DNA of 64,000 nucleotides from Halopseudomonas pelagia CL-AP6 (GCF_000410875.1 NZ_AROI01000021.1:49319-113318); one strand, 5' to 3'. Shown: positions 8,655 to 17,798, counted from the first letter of the stretch. Notes: generated by a model not told the origin, from the letters alone. A program made the numbers and translations.

Positions 8655-10370
8655 TCAGCCGGGTTGTGCGTCTGCTTGCTCCGGCGTCTCAATACACAGC
8701 TGATTGCGCCCGCTGTGCTTAGCGTGATACAGCGCCTTGTCCGCGCGCTTAAGGGCCGCTTCCACGCTGTCGTTACCCAACATAATTTCGGCAATGCCGA
8801 TACTCACGGTGCAGCGCACCATATCATGAGTGTTGACCGGTACTTCCAGTGCCTGCACCGATGCGCGAATACGTTCCGCGCATTGGCTAGCCTCCTGCAG
8901 ATCCGCTTCTGGCAACAGCACAACAAACTCCTCGCCACCGAAGCGCGCAACCAGATCATGAGTGCGGCTGTGTTTTTTCAAGGTTTGCGCGATGTTAACG
9001 ATGACCTGATCACCGCAGCTGTGGCCGTATTGATCGTTCACGTGCTTGAAGTGGTCGATATCAATCACCAGCACGGCCAGTGGCGTACCCTTATTCTTCG
9101 CCAACTCCAGCAGATAGTCAGCCTCGGAAAAGAAGAATCGGCGATTGTACAGCCTGGTGAGCGGGTCGGTAGCGGCCTGTTTCTTCAGCTCCTCCTGGGA
9201 GGCGCGTATATCCTCCAGGATCTTGATCCGGTGGGAGATGATGAACGCCAGGGTCAGCGCTTCCAGCACTATGCCGATCCCCACGCCGTGGCTGTTTAGA
9301 TAAGTGGGTGCAATGATGCCCTTGTAAAACAACACGGCGATACCATTGAAAACGACAAAAAAACTGTGTCCGACCAGGAAATACTTCACTAGCGGATTAC
9401 CCTTGCGATACAGCGAGATGCTGACGGAAAAGGTAACTATCATCATCAGCGCCGCGAGGGAGCTGGCAGGCTTGAGCGCCGCGGAAATATCAAAAAAGCC
9501 CCAAACCAGCGTGCCACAGAGGAGCAGAAGCAGGCCCTGAAGAAAGCGGTGCTCGGTCGGATAGAAGCGTCTGGTTTCAAACACGGTCATCATGAACAGC
9601 AGCAGGAAGATCGGCATAGTGATCAACGATATATTCAGTTGGAATACATCGCTGCCATATACGTCGAAGAAGCTGGCAACCAGGCCGTAGGACAGCGCAA
9701 TCCACACCAGTCCGGAGATCAGGTAGAACGAGTAGAAGATATTCTCTTTCTTGCTGGTGGCGAAATACAATAAACCGTTGTAAACAACCAGTGCGAGCAG
9801 CATGCCCACCATCAGCGCAATGTCGCTACTGATGCTGATCAGCGCGCGCCTGGAGGCTTGCTCATCAAGTATCTGCACGGCAAACCATTGATGCGAGTAG
9901 ACATGGCTACGCAAGTACAATGTGGTGGATTGGGCGGCTGGTAACGTCAGGGGATAAACTGCGGTGCCGTTATACATAAGCTGGTTATCACCGACCTGCT
10001 CCAGATCGAGCACCTGCTGATCCACTAGTTGGCCATCGCGTTCTTGGTAAAAGTCGATTGAACGCACATGATAGGCATGTGGCAAGTGCACAAACAGCCG
10101 CTGTTCCAGACCGCTGGCGTTGTCCAGAATGACCTTGAACCAGGTGACCCTGGCGCTTGTGCCGAGCGTCGTTTTGCTGCCGGTGGTGGTAAAAGGCAGG
10201 GCAGTAACCTCTTCGTAGGACAGGCTCTGTGACAGGTCCACGAAGTAACCCATGCTGAACTCGCTCAGCGAGATTGGGCTTTGATCGATGATGACTCTAG
10301 GTTCGGCTGCTAACGGGCTTGAACTCATCACCAACAGCGATAGCAGTAGCAGTTTTCTGAGTAGGTCCAT
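8655..10370 (-). CDS. 7TMR-DISM diguanylate cyclase (GGDEF)
   Basis: Membrane-bound diguanylate cyclase of 571 residues, making c-di-GMP from two GTP. A signal peptide (about 1-22) precedes a periplasmic 7TMR-DISMED2 carbohydrate-binding-like domain (about 30-165), a seven-helix 7TMR-DISM membrane domain (about 185-390) and a C-terminal GGDEF domain (about 405-565). The active-site motif is GGEEF at 478-482 and is preceded, with the canonical five-residue spacing, by an RTHD inhibitory site, so both catalysis and product inhibition should be intact. No EAL or HD-GYP domain is present. It stands alone on the minus strand, between a REP pair and a hairpin. The external ligand is unknown. Confidence 0.93.
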   Translation of the reverse strand: MDLLRKLLLLSLLVMSSSPLAAEPRVIIDQSPISLSEFSMGYFVDLSQSLSYEEVTALPFTTTGSKTTLGTSARVTWFKVILDNASGLEQRLFVHLPHAYHVRSIDFYQERDGQLVDQQVLDLEQVGDNQLMYNGTAVYPLTLPAAQSTTLYLRSHVYSHQWFAVQILDEQASRRALISISSDIALMVGMLLALVVYNGLLYFATSKKENIFYSFYLISGLVWIALSYGLVASFFDVYGSDVFQLNISLITMPIFLLLFMMTVFETRRFYPTEHRFLQGLLLLLCGTLVWGFFDISAALKPASSLAALMMIVTFSVSISLYRKGNPLVKYFLVGHSFFVVFNGIAVLFYKGIIAPTYLNSHGVGIGIVLEALTLAFIISHRIKILEDIRASQEELKKQAATDPLTRLYNRRFFFSEADYLLELAKNKGTPLAVLVIDIDHFKHVNDQYGHSCGDQVIVNIAQTLKKHSRTHDLVARFGGEEFVVLLPEADLQEASQCAERIRASVQALEVPVNTHDMVRCTVSIGIAEIMLGNDSVEAALKRADKALYHAKHSGRNQLCIETPEQADAQPG

Positions 10371-10472
10371 CTACGATTGCCTGTTTTGCTCGTGAGTGCA
10401 CTGCATGGCAACCTACAGGCTGCCGCATTCCGTCGCATACCCGACAAATATAACCCCATTGACGGCCTAAGC

Positions 10473-10510
10473 CCAGCTTCGGGTCAGCGTTCGTTGACTC
10501 GAATGGCTGG
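10473..10510. terminator. Imperfect hairpin downstream of the siderophore-interacting protein gene
   Basis: Arms CCAGC and GGCTGG-side enclose TTCGGGTCA / TGACTCGAA, with a two-base bulge and one or two mismatches. It begins 20 bases after the stop of the minus-strand gene at 10530. No U-run follows on that strand, so a classic intrinsic terminator is uncertain; it may be an mRNA 3' stabiliser. The remainder of the 10371-10529 gap shows nothing else. Confidence 0.45.
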
Positions 10511-10529
10511 CGCTACTGCTGCTTCCTGT

Positions 10530-11294
10530 TCATCCAGCCATGACCTGAGTCCCCTCTGCCTGCACCGCATCCTCCCGCTTGAGCTGCTTGTGCTGGTCCT
10601 CGTTACTACCCTGTTTCCAGTAACTGGAAATATACAGATCGCCTCGGTCTACCTGGCGCTCATCCCGAAAATACTGGCGGAGGGCGCGCATGCCGGTGAA
10701 TTCGCAAGCAGCCCACACGTTTACGCGGCCGTCCGGCCAGTGCAACTGGCGCACACGGCTGGCGAGCGCTTCGGGGCGTTGGCCGGGCTGGTGATTGATG
10801 ATCCAGATCAGTTCCATTCCGGCGGGCGCGTTGAGCGGTTGAATGTCGGCCTGGTCTATCACTTCCAGTATCGCGGCACCCTGAGCATCAGCGGGCAAGG
10901 CTTCGATATTGACGCTGATCGCTGGCAGCGCAGTCATGTCGCCTACCAGCAGGAAATAGTCCGCACTGTGGTCCAAGGGCTTTTTCAGGCCAGGACCGCC
11001 GACCATGATGCTGTCGCCGACCTTACAGTGGGTGGCCCAGTTTGATGCCGGGCCGCGGTCGCTATGCAGCACGAAGTCCACGTCCATCTGGTCTTCGCGT
11101 TGCTTGCGGATCGTATAGGTGCGCATTAGGGGTTTGCTTTCAGCTTCGGTGGTGAACATCAACTTGATGTAACCGCCAGCCTGGTCTTCGGGAAAGTCCA
11201 GCATGCCGTCACCACCCAGGGTGACGCGCAGCATATTGGGCGTAACGGTCTGCTTGCTGATGACGTGCAAGGTGCGGGGTAGTGCGCGTGCCAT
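10530..11294 (-). CDS. Siderophore-interacting protein (FAD-dependent ferric reductase, ViuB/SIP family)
   Basis: Cytoplasmic flavoprotein of 254 residues that, by family, uses NAD(P)H to reduce iron in imported ferric siderophores and so release it. The FAD-binding signature R-x-Y-T (LMRTYTIRK) lies at about residues 66-74, followed by the C-terminal NAD(P)H-binding SIP domain ending in a short basic and acidic tail. The start chosen is MARALPRTLHV because GGAGGAA precedes it at ideal spacing; an in-frame extension of 34 residues upstream lacks a ribosome site. It is monocistronic here, a few kilobases from a fecI-fecR-receptor operon, which fits an iron-assimilation role, though no siderophore synthesis gene is present. 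Confidence 0.9.
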   Translation of the reverse strand: MARALPRTLHVISKQTVTPNMLRVTLGGDGMLDFPEDQAGGYIKLMFTTEAESKPLMRTYTIRKQREDQMDVDFVLHSDRGPASNWATHCKVGDSIMVGGPGLKKPLDHSADYFLLVGDMTALPAISVNIEALPADAQGAAILEVIDQADIQPLNAPAGMELIWIINHQPGQRPEALASRVRQLHWPDGRVNVWAACEFTGMRALRQYFRDERQVDRGDLYISSYWKQGSNEDQHKQLKREDAVQAEGTQVMAG

Positions 11295-11523
11295 GGATGT
11301 TCCTCCGGAGGAATCAATGACCGGACGTGTGTCGTCCAGGTTGTAGGTCATATGCCAGGCAGATACGGAAAGATGCTTGGCCTCTGTCGGGCGCAAGTCA
11401 GGGTGCTCATATTAACGCAAAAGGTGAGGGTGGATCGATAGCAATAGGCTGTTGCAATGATCCTGGTGCTGGCATACCCCAGCCTGAGCATAATGCTGCC
11501 ATTGGCCGAATGGAGTTCAGTTT

Positions 11524-11784
11524 ATGCTTGGTAGCAGTGAATGGAGTAGTGCGGATGCGTCACGCATCATTGAAATGGCCTGGGAAGATCGCACGCCGTT
11601 TGAAGCAATAGAAGCTCTGTATGGCCTTAGCCAGCCGGCGGTGATTCAATTGATGCGCGCGCAGCTGAAACCAGGGTCCTTTCGCCTGTGGCGCAAGCGT
11701 GTCAGCGGGCGCAAGACCAAACACGGCGCGCTGCGGGATCCGGGTGTTATTCGTGGTTATTGTCCGACGCAGTACAAGCGTTGA
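11524..11784 (+). CDS. TIGR03643/DUF2805 family small protein
   Basis: Small soluble protein of 86 residues. The pattern I-I-E-M-A-W-E-D-R-T-P-F-E-A-I, then L-x-E/Q-x-x-V-I-x-L-M-R and W-R-K-R-V-x-G-R-x-T-K-H is the hallmark of the TIGR03643 (DUF2805) family, common in marine proteobacteria and Bacteroidetes and without known function; the N-terminal half resembles a helix-turn-helix. It is rich in basic residues towards the C terminus (RKRVSGRKTK), which would suit nucleic-acid binding. It faces the chemoreceptor gene at 11831 tail to tail with a 46-base gap. The start used is an ATG; the upstream gap (11295-11523) shows nothing else. Confidence 0.75.
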   Translation: MLGSSEWSSADASRIIEMAWEDRTPFEAIEALYGLSQPAVIQLMRAQLKPGSFRLWRKRVSGRKTKHGALRDPGVIRGYCPTQYKR

Positions 11785-11830
11785 TGGCTTTTTCAAGCAC
11801 AGCGGCGTCCCTGCCTGAGTGCTGCTTAGT

Positions 11831-13513
11831 TTAAATCCGGAACTGGCCGACCAACGTACCCAGACGGCCGCCAAGTGCCGCCAGTTCGCGTGCGGTCTTG
11901 GCACCATTGGCGGTTTCATCTGCCACGCTTTCAACCGCGGTGGCGATCTGGTGCACGCTGCGATTGATCTCTTCAGCCACTGCCGTCTGCTCCTCTGCGG
12001 CGCTGGCAATCTGGGCGTTCATGGAGTTGATGGTGCCGATCAGACGGGCAATCGCATCCAGTGACATGCCGGCTTTATTGGCGTGCTCACTGGTTACTTC
12101 GCCAGCATCGCTGGAACGGCGCATCGAGGCTACTGCCGCTTCCGTTCCCTGTTGCAGGCGCTCGGTCATACCCTGTATCTCTTGGGTGCTCTGCTGGGTA
12201 CGGCTGGCTAGCGCGCGGACCTCGTCAGCGACCACCGCGAAACCCCGGCCAGCCTCACCGGCACGAGCGGCTTCGATGGCCGCGTTCAGCGCGAGCAGGT
12301 TGGTTTGGTCGGCAATCGAGCGAATCACACCGAGCACACTGACGATCGACTGCACGTCCTTCTGCAAGGTGTCCAGCGTAGTGCCGCTGCTACGGATGTC
12401 CTGCACCAGGGTATGAATCTGATCGATACTGCCGTCAACAATCGACTTGGCGTCCTGGCCTTCACGGTCGGTCTGTTGCGCTGCTTCTGCCGCGCCTTGG
12501 GCACTTCTGGCTACCTCGTGCGCTGCGGATGACATCTCGTTGATCGCTGCCGCCACCTGCTCAGTCTCGCTGCGTTGCTGTGCCATGGCGGCTTCCGAGC
12601 GCTGGGCCTGAGACGAAACGTCTGCCACCAGCAGGGTCAGTTGGCCGGTCATGTCGACCGTTTGCCTGACCAACCCATGCACTTTCTCCACAAAGCGGTT
12701 GAACGAGGTCGCCAGTTCGCCGATCTCGTCATCGCTGGTAACGGGCAGCCGGCGGGTCAGGTCACCTTCACCTTCGGCAATATCGTCCAGGTTGCGTTTG
12801 ATCTGTTGCAGCGGGCGTAGCAGGGTATTGGCCAATATCACCCCGGCGATGCCAAATACGATTAGCAGGATGGTCGCGATCACCAGAATACTGGTGATAA
12901 TGGTTCTCACCCGCTCGCTGATGGCAGCTTCCACCTCGGCGAGTTGCGCGTCTATACCGTCCAGATTGATGGCGGTGCCTACAGCCATGTCCCATTTGGG
13001 GAGATAAAAGCTGTAGGCCAACTTTGGCACCAATACCGCATCATTGCCGGGCAGCGGCGAGGAGTAATTGACATAGTAGGTATTGTCCTTCGCAACGCGG
13101 ACCAGTTCCCGGTTGATATACACGCCGTTGGGATCACGTCGCTCCTTTAGGCTGTTGCCCACATCTAAAGGGTTGTCACCGCGGAAGAGTCGGACCACAT
13201 CTGAGTCATGACCGAAGAAATAGCCATCTGCGCCGAATTTTATCTTCGACAGCACGGCGATGGCCTGCGCACGACTGCGCATATCGCCGTTACTGGCGTC
13301 GTCATAAAGAGTCTGAACCGAACCAATAGCGATCTGGATGTAGTTGCGCAGCTCAGTGCGACTCTCCAGCAGCAGCCGTTCCCGCGTGGTCTCAAGCTCA
13401 TGTTCGGCAAGACCTTCGAGGATCTTCGCCGCCGCGCCGCTCAGCACCAGAGCAAATAGGATAACCGGCACCAGAGCCAGGAGGACAACTTTCGATTTAA
13501 GGGTCATGCGCAT
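11831..13513 (-). CDS. Methyl-accepting chemotaxis protein with Cache domain
   Basis: Transmembrane chemoreceptor of 560 residues from the Met of MRMTLKSK; an upstream extension of 21 codons lacks a ribosome site and overlaps unrelated sequence. Membrane segment 1 (about 8-28), a periplasmic Cache domain (about 35-185; note [14 protein letters not shown] and the [15 protein letters not shown] strand), membrane segment 2 (about 190-215), HAMP (about 215-268) and a signalling coiled coil with the [20 protein letters not shown] tip. It resembles the receptor at 1251-2894 in domain order but is a distinct paralogue with a different sensor. It stands alone; the region upstream carries a double-hairpin repeat rather than other chemotaxis genes. 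Ligand unknown. Confidence 0.93.
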   Translation of the reverse strand: MRMTLKSKVVLLALVPVILFALVLSGAAAKILEGLAEHELETTRERLLLESRTELRNYIQIAIGSVQTLYDDASNGDMRSRAQAIAVLSKIKFGADGYFFGHDSDVVRLFRGDNPLDVGNSLKERRDPNGVYINRELVRVAKDNTYYVNYSSPLPGNDAVLVPKLAYSFYLPKWDMAVGTAINLDGIDAQLAEVEAAISERVRTIITSILVIATILLIVFGIAGVILANTLLRPLQQIKRNLDDIAEGEGDLTRRLPVTSDDEIGELATSFNRFVEKVHGLVRQTVDMTGQLTLLVADVSSQAQRSEAAMAQQRSETEQVAAAINEMSSAAHEVARSAQGAAEAAQQTDREGQDAKSIVDGSIDQIHTLVQDIRSSGTTLDTLQKDVQSIVSVLGVIRSIADQTNLLALNAAIEAARAGEAGRGFAVVADEVRALASRTQQSTQEIQGMTERLQQGTEAAVASMRRSSDAGEVTSEHANKAGMSLDAIARLIGTINSMNAQIASAAEEQTAVAEEINRSVHQIATAVESVADETANGAKTARELAALGGRLGTLVGQFRI

Positions 13514-13616
13514 GTGTTTCTCTCTGAGGGGTCGGCAGTGACGCACATGCCGTATGTTGGCTATCGGCAGCGACAAGGGTTACTGAAGACAATGGCGCAA
13601 AGAAATCGCCTCGCAA

Positions 13617-13698
13617 CCCCTGGGAGGGCCGAGTTCCACCTCGGCCAGCGTGCGGGCCTGCGATATCTGGGTCGAGATGGAACTCGACCGTCTTGGGG
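13617..13698. repeat. Double-hairpin intergenic element, copy 1
   Basis: An 82-base element with two perfect hairpins: GGCCGAG-TTCCAC-CTCGGCC (13627-13646) and GGTCGAG-ATGGAA-CTCGACC (13670-13689), flanked on the left by CCCCTGGGA. The same sequence blocks in the same order occur at 57424-57502. It lies between a chemoreceptor start and a LysE-type gene stop, both on the minus strand. It is different from the REP pairs at 8572 and 38083. Possibly a REP-like or small non-autonomous mobile repeat, or a transcription terminator. Confidence 0.75.
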
Positions 13699-13722
13699 CA
13701 CGCTTCGGCTGGCGGCATTCTC

Positions 13723-14310
13723 TCAGCTCAGCAAACCAAGCCAACCTGACAGGGCCAGCAACAGCCCCATCAACTGATTGAAACGACGCAAGCGGGTGGG
13801 CGATTGCAGGCGGGTCTGCGCTTGTACGCCCAGCCAGGCCCAGAGCAACATGCAGGGAATGGCTATCAACAGAAACAACAGTGCCAACAACCATGCCGGG
13901 GCGCTGGCACTGGCCATAAAAACGCTAACTACCGCCAGCGCAACGGTCCAGGGTTTGGGGTTGATCAGTTGCATCAACGCTGTTGCCCAGCCGCTCAAGG
14001 GGCGCCCATTCTCTATGGTGGTGTCGATATCAACTGGCGCGCACGAGATTTGCCAGCCCAGATAGGTCAACCAGAGTGCGCCCGCCCATCCAAGCAGTTG
14101 CGCCAGGACCGGGACTTCCAGCAGCGTGTGGCCGAGCCCCGTTCCCACGGCCAATACCAGCCCGGCTGATGCCAGACAGCCTCCGGTGATGATCGGCAGC
14201 GTAGCGCGCAAGCCGAAGCGCGCGCTGCTGCTCATGGCCAACAGATTGGTAGGGCCGGGGGTGATGGAAGCGACAAAGGCGAACAACAGAAAAGGTAGCA
14301 GATGAGTCAA
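13723..14310 (-). CDS. LysE/RhtB-family amino-acid exporter
   Basis: Inner-membrane protein of 195 residues with about six hydrophobic helices and the LysE/RhtB N-terminal signature (ASITPGPTNLLAMSSSARFG). Members export amino acids such as threonine, homoserine, lysine or leucine. The reading frame starts with TTG, preceded by GGGAGA at good spacing; no ATG in the correct place exists. It follows the AraC-type regulator gene by 48 bases on the same strand, so the two are probably one operon and the regulator likely controls export. The substrate cannot be read from sequence. Confidence 0.87.
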   Translation of the reverse strand: MTHLLPFLLFAFVASITPGPTNLLAMSSSARFGLRATLPIITGGCLASAGLVLAVGTGLGHTLLEVPVLAQLLGWAGALWLTYLGWQISCAPVDIDTTIENGRPLSGWATALMQLINPKPWTVALAVVSVFMASASAPAWLLALLFLLIAIPCMLLWAWLGVQAQTRLQSPTRLRRFNQLMGLLLALSGWLGLLS

Positions 14311-14358
14311 GGTGGATCTCCCGAGAGTAGGTGTCGGGGAGCTATTCTCAGCGCTTGC

Positions 14359-15201
14359 TCAGATACCGTCTGGAAGGTGTGTGCAGCGCTGTCGATATCT
14401 TGCTGGTGTCAAGCCGTAGGCGCGTTTGAACCAACGTCCCAGATGGCTTTGGTCGGCAAACCCCAGGCTCGCGGCAACCAGTGCTGGCGCCTCACCAGCG
14501 GCCAATCTGCGGCGCGCTTGAGAAAGCCGCAGTTGAACCAGATAGGCGTGCGGCGCCAGTCCGAATGCAGCCTTGAAAGCGCGGTTAAGACGGAAGCGAT
14601 CAACACCAGTCAGCCGGGCCAGTTCCGTCAGGCTGACATCGTCCTGTAGGTGGGTGTGCAGATAGTCCTGAGCCAGCCGAGCCACTTGCGGCATGCGTGG
14701 GTCGGATTCGGTCCGTCGGCGCCAGTGCATCTGGCTGGTAAGCTGGGTCAGCAGATAGTCCAGAGCCGTCTGCCGTACAATGCGCAGCTCCTGCTGGTGC
14801 AGGGTCTGGAAGGTACTGGCAATAGCAAAGATCAGCTGCGGGGATTGCCCCACGGTCATGCTCATGGCTGGCACGCAGTCTTCGGGCGCATCACCAAACA
14901 GGCCACGCAACTCCCGTTCCAGCCAGTGCGGGTCGAGATACAGCATGGAGTAAGTGAAACCTTCTGCCGTCGGTGCCTCACCATCGTGAATCTCGCCTGG
15001 CTCCATAAGCATGACTTTGCCTGGCACGCTGTCATAGCGCTGGCTTCCGCAATGGAAGCGCTGCACTCCCTGCTCGGTAAAACCCACCAGATAGCTGTCA
15101 TGCCAGTGCGGATCATAGGCATGCCCCTCAAAATGCGCACGAATGGTCTCAATTCCGGTATCGGCATCCTGTTTGAGATCAATCCAGTTGCGTGCGCTCA
15201 T
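14359..15201 (-). CDS. AraC-family transcriptional regulator (cupin plus double HTH)
   Basis: Regulator of 280 residues. The N-terminal half carries an AraC-type cupin sensor (HWHDSYLVGFTEQG and the MEPGEIHDGE strand), the C-terminal about 182-275 two helix-turn-helix motifs of the HTH_18 type, with the expected VSLTELARLTGVDRFRLNR and ALVAASLGFADQSHLGRWFK segments. AraC proteins with this amine/amino-acid type sensor are frequently neighbours of LysE exporters, and here a LysE gene follows on the same strand. It would bind an effector and activate the exporter; the effector is unknown. Start ATG is unambiguous in frame, with no strong alternative. Confidence 0.9.
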   Translation of the reverse strand: MSARNWIDLKQDADTGIETIRAHFEGHAYDPHWHDSYLVGFTEQGVQRFHCGSQRYDSVPGKVMLMEPGEIHDGEAPTAEGFTYSMLYLDPHWLERELRGLFGDAPEDCVPAMSMTVGQSPQLIFAIASTFQTLHQQELRIVRQTALDYLLTQLTSQMHWRRRTESDPRMPQVARLAQDYLHTHLQDDVSLTELARLTGVDRFRLNRAFKAAFGLAPHAYLVQLRLSQARRRLAAGEAPALVAASLGFADQSHLGRWFKRAYGLTPARYRQRCTHLPDGI

Positions 15202-15284
15202 GAGTATTCAGTCGGTAGACATGGGGATGCTGCATCATAACGCGAGGGGGGAGAGTGTCTGGAAGATTTGTGCAGAGCAGAGGG

Positions 15285-15310
15285 CGAGCACCCGATTTCC
15301 AGGGTGCTCG
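15285..15310. terminator. Perfect 9-bp hairpin downstream of the LOG gene
   Basis: CGAGCACCC (15285-15293) and GGGTGCTCG (15302-15310) pair perfectly around an eight-base loop. It begins about ten bases past the stop of the minus-strand gene at 15321 and could end its transcript; no clear U-run follows, so efficiency is uncertain. Confidence 0.55.
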
Positions 15311-15320
15311 GTAGCAAGGT

Positions 15321-15899
15321 CTACCGCTGATTCGGCCCCATCCATTTAGCCACTTTAGGTGCCTCGTAAGCGTGTATCTTGGCCAGTACAGAGTCCACAT
15401 CCGGCGACACTATCAGCATTTCGCGGTGGGCCTGCCTCATGAAGCCTTCGTTCATTGCGTGGTCGAGGAAGGCGATCAGTTTGTCGTAGTAGCCAGAGGC
15501 GTTGAACAACGCACAGGGCTTCAGGTGATGGCCGAGTTGGCCCCAGGTCCAGATTTCAAACAGTTCTTCAAAGGTGCCGACGCCGCCGGGCAGGGCGATA
15601 AAACCGTCGGACAGATCCGCCATCATCGCCTTGCGCTCATGCATGGAGCCCACTTCGCGCAGCTCGGTCAGACCTTCATGGGCCAGCTCACGCTCGACCA
15701 GATGACGCGGGATAACGCCGATCACTTCACCGCCGGCAGCCAGCGCCGCGTCAGCTACTGCGCCCATCAAACCGACTTGTGCGCCGCCGTATACCAAGCC
15801 GATTCCCGCTTTGGCCAGTGCCGTTCCCAATTGCTGGGCTGCTTCAATATACACAGGTTGATTGCCGGCGCTGGAGCCGCAGAAAACACAAATTCTCAC
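15321..15899 (-). CDS. LOG-family cytokinin riboside 5'-monophosphate phosphoribohydrolase (TIGR00730)
   Basis: Rossmann-fold protein of 192 residues, the usual LOG length. The catalytic signature PGGVGTFEE spans 104-112, and the conserved SMHERKAMM segment (about 85-93) supplies the Arg/Lys pair; the N terminus MRICVFCGSS is the phosphate-binding start. Family members hydrolyse N6-modified AMP, or nucleoside monophosphates generally, to base and ribose 5-phosphate; in bacteria this is likely nucleotide clean-up. The gene begins with GTG, preceded by AAGGA six bases upstream. It stands alone on the minus strand with a hairpin after its stop. Confidence 0.93.
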   Translation of the reverse strand: MRICVFCGSSAGNQPVYIEAAQQLGTALAKAGIGLVYGGAQVGLMGAVADAALAAGGEVIGVIPRHLVERELAHEGLTELREVGSMHERKAMMADLSDGFIALPGGVGTFEELFEIWTWGQLGHHLKPCALFNASGYYDKLIAFLDHAMNEGFMRQAHREMLIVSPDVDSVLAKIHAYEAPKVAKWMGPNQR

Positions 15900-16045
15900 A
15901 GGGATTCCTTAAAGGAGGTTGCGGGGGGGAGGGTTATCATACTTCTTTTGTCTGATTCGTGAGTAAGCCAGAGGTCGAAAAATAGGCAAAATGCAGGACG
16001 CGCACGCCGAGCTAGTCGCGTACAACACCGGACGGAGCGCCGCGC

Positions 16046-16066
16046 GATCCGAGCGCGAATCGGATC
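16046..16066. other. Hairpin within the 374-base gap upstream of fecI-type operon
   Basis: GATCCGA and TCGGATC pair perfectly around a seven-base loop, midway in the 15900-16273 gap. The gap contains no gene I can support; only this hairpin and the Fur-like site near its right end stand out. Role unknown; it could end transcripts entering the iron operon. Confidence 0.4.
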
Positions 16067-16229
16067 CACAGCCCATAACCATCATCAGGCCCTCAGTCAC
16101 TGATACAAACGTCAGAGGCCTAATGCCGCCGCCAGCCCCCGGTAGATCGTTTGCATTACTACCCGACCTAGTCTGCCGGGAGGGCAGAGCACGGATGGCA
16201 ATCCGAACTTGCTACTGGTGCCAGTTGTT

Positions 16230-16249
16230 AAATACAATCAATCTCATTT
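16230..16249 (+). promoter_or_regulatory. Candidate Fur box upstream of the ECF sigma/anti-sigma/receptor operon
   Basis: The sequence AAATACAATCAATCTCATTT lies 25 bases before the sigma-factor start. Read on the minus strand it gives AATGAGATTGATT, close to the Pseudomonas Fur core AATGAGAATCATT. Iron-repressed control of fecI-type genes is the rule, so position and context support it; the match is partial (about 11 of 15 core bases). Confidence 0.45.
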
Positions 16250-16273
16250 AGCTTCCTCCGCCCAGGCCCCTAT

Positions 16274-16783
16274 ATGACTGAATCAGCGCCGCCACAGGAA
16301 CAGAGCCTGCACGCCCTGTATCGCGATCACCGCAGCTGGCTGGAAGGCTGGCTGCGGCGGCAGACGGGCAATGCCTGGGATGCAGCTGATTTGAGTCAGG
16401 ACACCTTTATGCGAGTGCTGACCAGCTCGCAGAAGGTGGCTGATATCCATGAGCCCCGTGCCTACCTGTTGACGGTGGGCAAGCGGCTGTTGAACACCTT
16501 TCACACCCGCCGCAGTCTGGAGCAGGCTTATCTCAATGCGCTGCTTCAACTTCCCGAACACTCCGCGCCGTCGCCGGAACACCGTTGGGCGCTGCTGGAA
16601 ACACTGCAGGCGCTAGACGAGCTGTTGGATGGTCTGCCGGCCTTGGTGCGCAGAGCTTTTCTCTGGAGTCAGCTGGACGGCCTCGGCTACCGTGAGATAG
16701 CCGCGCGGCTTGAAATATCCGAGCGTACAGTCAAACGCTACATGGCTCAGGCATATGAACACTGTTTGCTGATGGACCTGTGA
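16274..16783 (+). CDS. FecI-type ECF sigma factor
   Basis: RNA polymerase sigma-70 factor of the iron-starvation ECF class, 169 residues. Region 2 (LYRDHRSWLEGWLRRQTGNAWDAADLSQDTFMRVL) and region 4 (LPALVRRAFLWSQLDGLGYREIAARLEISERTVKRYM) are complete. Family role: when the anti-sigma partner relays siderophore binding at the outer membrane, this factor directs transcription of the receptor gene. It is the first gene of a sigma/anti-sigma/receptor operon; its stop overlaps the start of the anti-sigma gene by one base (TGATG), a translational-coupling arrangement. A Fur-like site lies just upstream. Confidence 0.95.
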   Translation: MTESAPPQEQSLHALYRDHRSWLEGWLRRQTGNAWDAADLSQDTFMRVLTSSQKVADIHEPRAYLLTVGKRLLNTFHTRRSLEQAYLNALLQLPEHSAPSPEHRWALLETLQALDELLDGLPALVRRAFLWSQLDGLGYREIAARLEISERTVKRYMAQAYEHCLLMDL

Positions 16784-17733
16784 TGAAGGCTGCTCCGGTA
16801 ACCAGTGAAACCCGCGAAATGACCCGTGCAGCGGCGCAGTGGCTGGCGCTGCTGGACTGTGATGAGTTCAGCGAGGCGGATCTTGCCCGTCTGCAGAATT
16901 GGCGCAACAGCCATCCTGGGCACGAGCGTGCCTGGCAGCGTGCTTTGCTGTTGCGCCAGCGTTTTTCTGGTTTACCGCCAGAGTTGGCAATGGCCTCATT
17001 GGATCGTCCGGACCTGGGCCGGCGTAGGGCGCTCAAACAGGCACTTGGCGTGGCGGTGGTATTACCAGCGGCCTGGTTGCTGGGCAGGCAATTGCCGGTG
17101 GAGGTGTGGCGTGCCGATCTGCACACCGGCACGGGGGATCAGCAGCAACTGACGCTGGCCGACGGCAGTTTGTTGCAACTGAATACCGATAGCGCAGTTG
17201 ATCTGGATCTGCAGGCAAATCAGCTGAGGCTGGTGCGTGGAGAAATAGCGCTCAAGGTCCCAGGCAGTTCAGCGCTGAGCTTACTCCTGCCCTATGGTCG
17301 CGCTCTGGTCAGACAAAGCGAGGTCTGTGTGCGCCTGGATGATCAACATTGCCGTGTTTCGGTCGTCAGCGGTTCGGTGCAAGTGCTGTCCTCCGTCGGC
17401 GCGGCTCAGGTCATCAAGCAAGGCCAGCAGCTCAGCCTGCAGCGCTCTGGCTTTGGGGCGGTGCAGCCTTTTGACCCTTCGCTGCCGGATTGGCGCGAAG
17501 GTGTGCTGATGGCGCAAGACCAGCCATTAGGCGATTTTTTGCGCGAGTTGAGCCGTTATCGTCCAGGGCTATTGCGCTGGGACCCGGCGCTGGAGCGGCT
17601 GCGGGTCACCGGCAGCTTCCGCCTCAATGACACCGATCGCGTGCTGGCACTGTTGGCTGCAAGCCTGCCTCTGGCAGTGCAGTCGCGCACCCGTTACTGG
17701 GTCACCCTGGTCCCGCGGGAAAAAACGGCCTGA
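16783..17733 (+). CDS. FecR-type anti-sigma factor / transmembrane signal relay
   Basis: Protein of 316 residues. An N-terminal cytoplasmic DUF4880 segment (AAQWLALLDCDEFSEADLARL, then W-R-N-S-H-P-G-H-E-R-A-W) contacts the sigma factor; one membrane helix (about 88-105) separates it from the periplasmic FecR domain (TGTGDQQQLTLADGSLLQLNT onward) and a C-terminal STN-like end that touches the receptor's signalling domain. The start is the ATG overlapping the sigma stop; a GTG one codon earlier is less likely. Its role is to hold the sigma factor inactive or activate it when the outer-membrane receptor binds ferric siderophore. The receptor gene follows after 65 bases. Confidence 0.94.
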   Translation: MKAAPVTSETREMTRAAAQWLALLDCDEFSEADLARLQNWRNSHPGHERAWQRALLLRQRFSGLPPELAMASLDRPDLGRRRALKQALGVAVVLPAAWLLGRQLPVEVWRADLHTGTGDQQQLTLADGSLLQLNTDSAVDLDLQANQLRLVRGEIALKVPGSSALSLLLPYGRALVRQSEVCVRLDDQHCRVSVVSGSVQVLSSVGAAQVIKQGQQLSLQRSGFGAVQPFDPSLPDWREGVLMAQDQPLGDFLRELSRYRPGLLRWDPALERLRVTGSFRLNDTDRVLALLAASLPLAVQSRTRYWVTLVPREKTA

Positions 17734-17798
17734 AGACTGTCCCTTTTTTATTTCTCGCCAGTCAGTGTGAGTAAGAGAAATAATTGAGGGCTTTATCT

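Noticed and set aside
14650..15240. 196-codon + strand frame opposite the AraC-type gene
   Set aside because: Antisense shadow of the regulator; no start signal or family resemblance.
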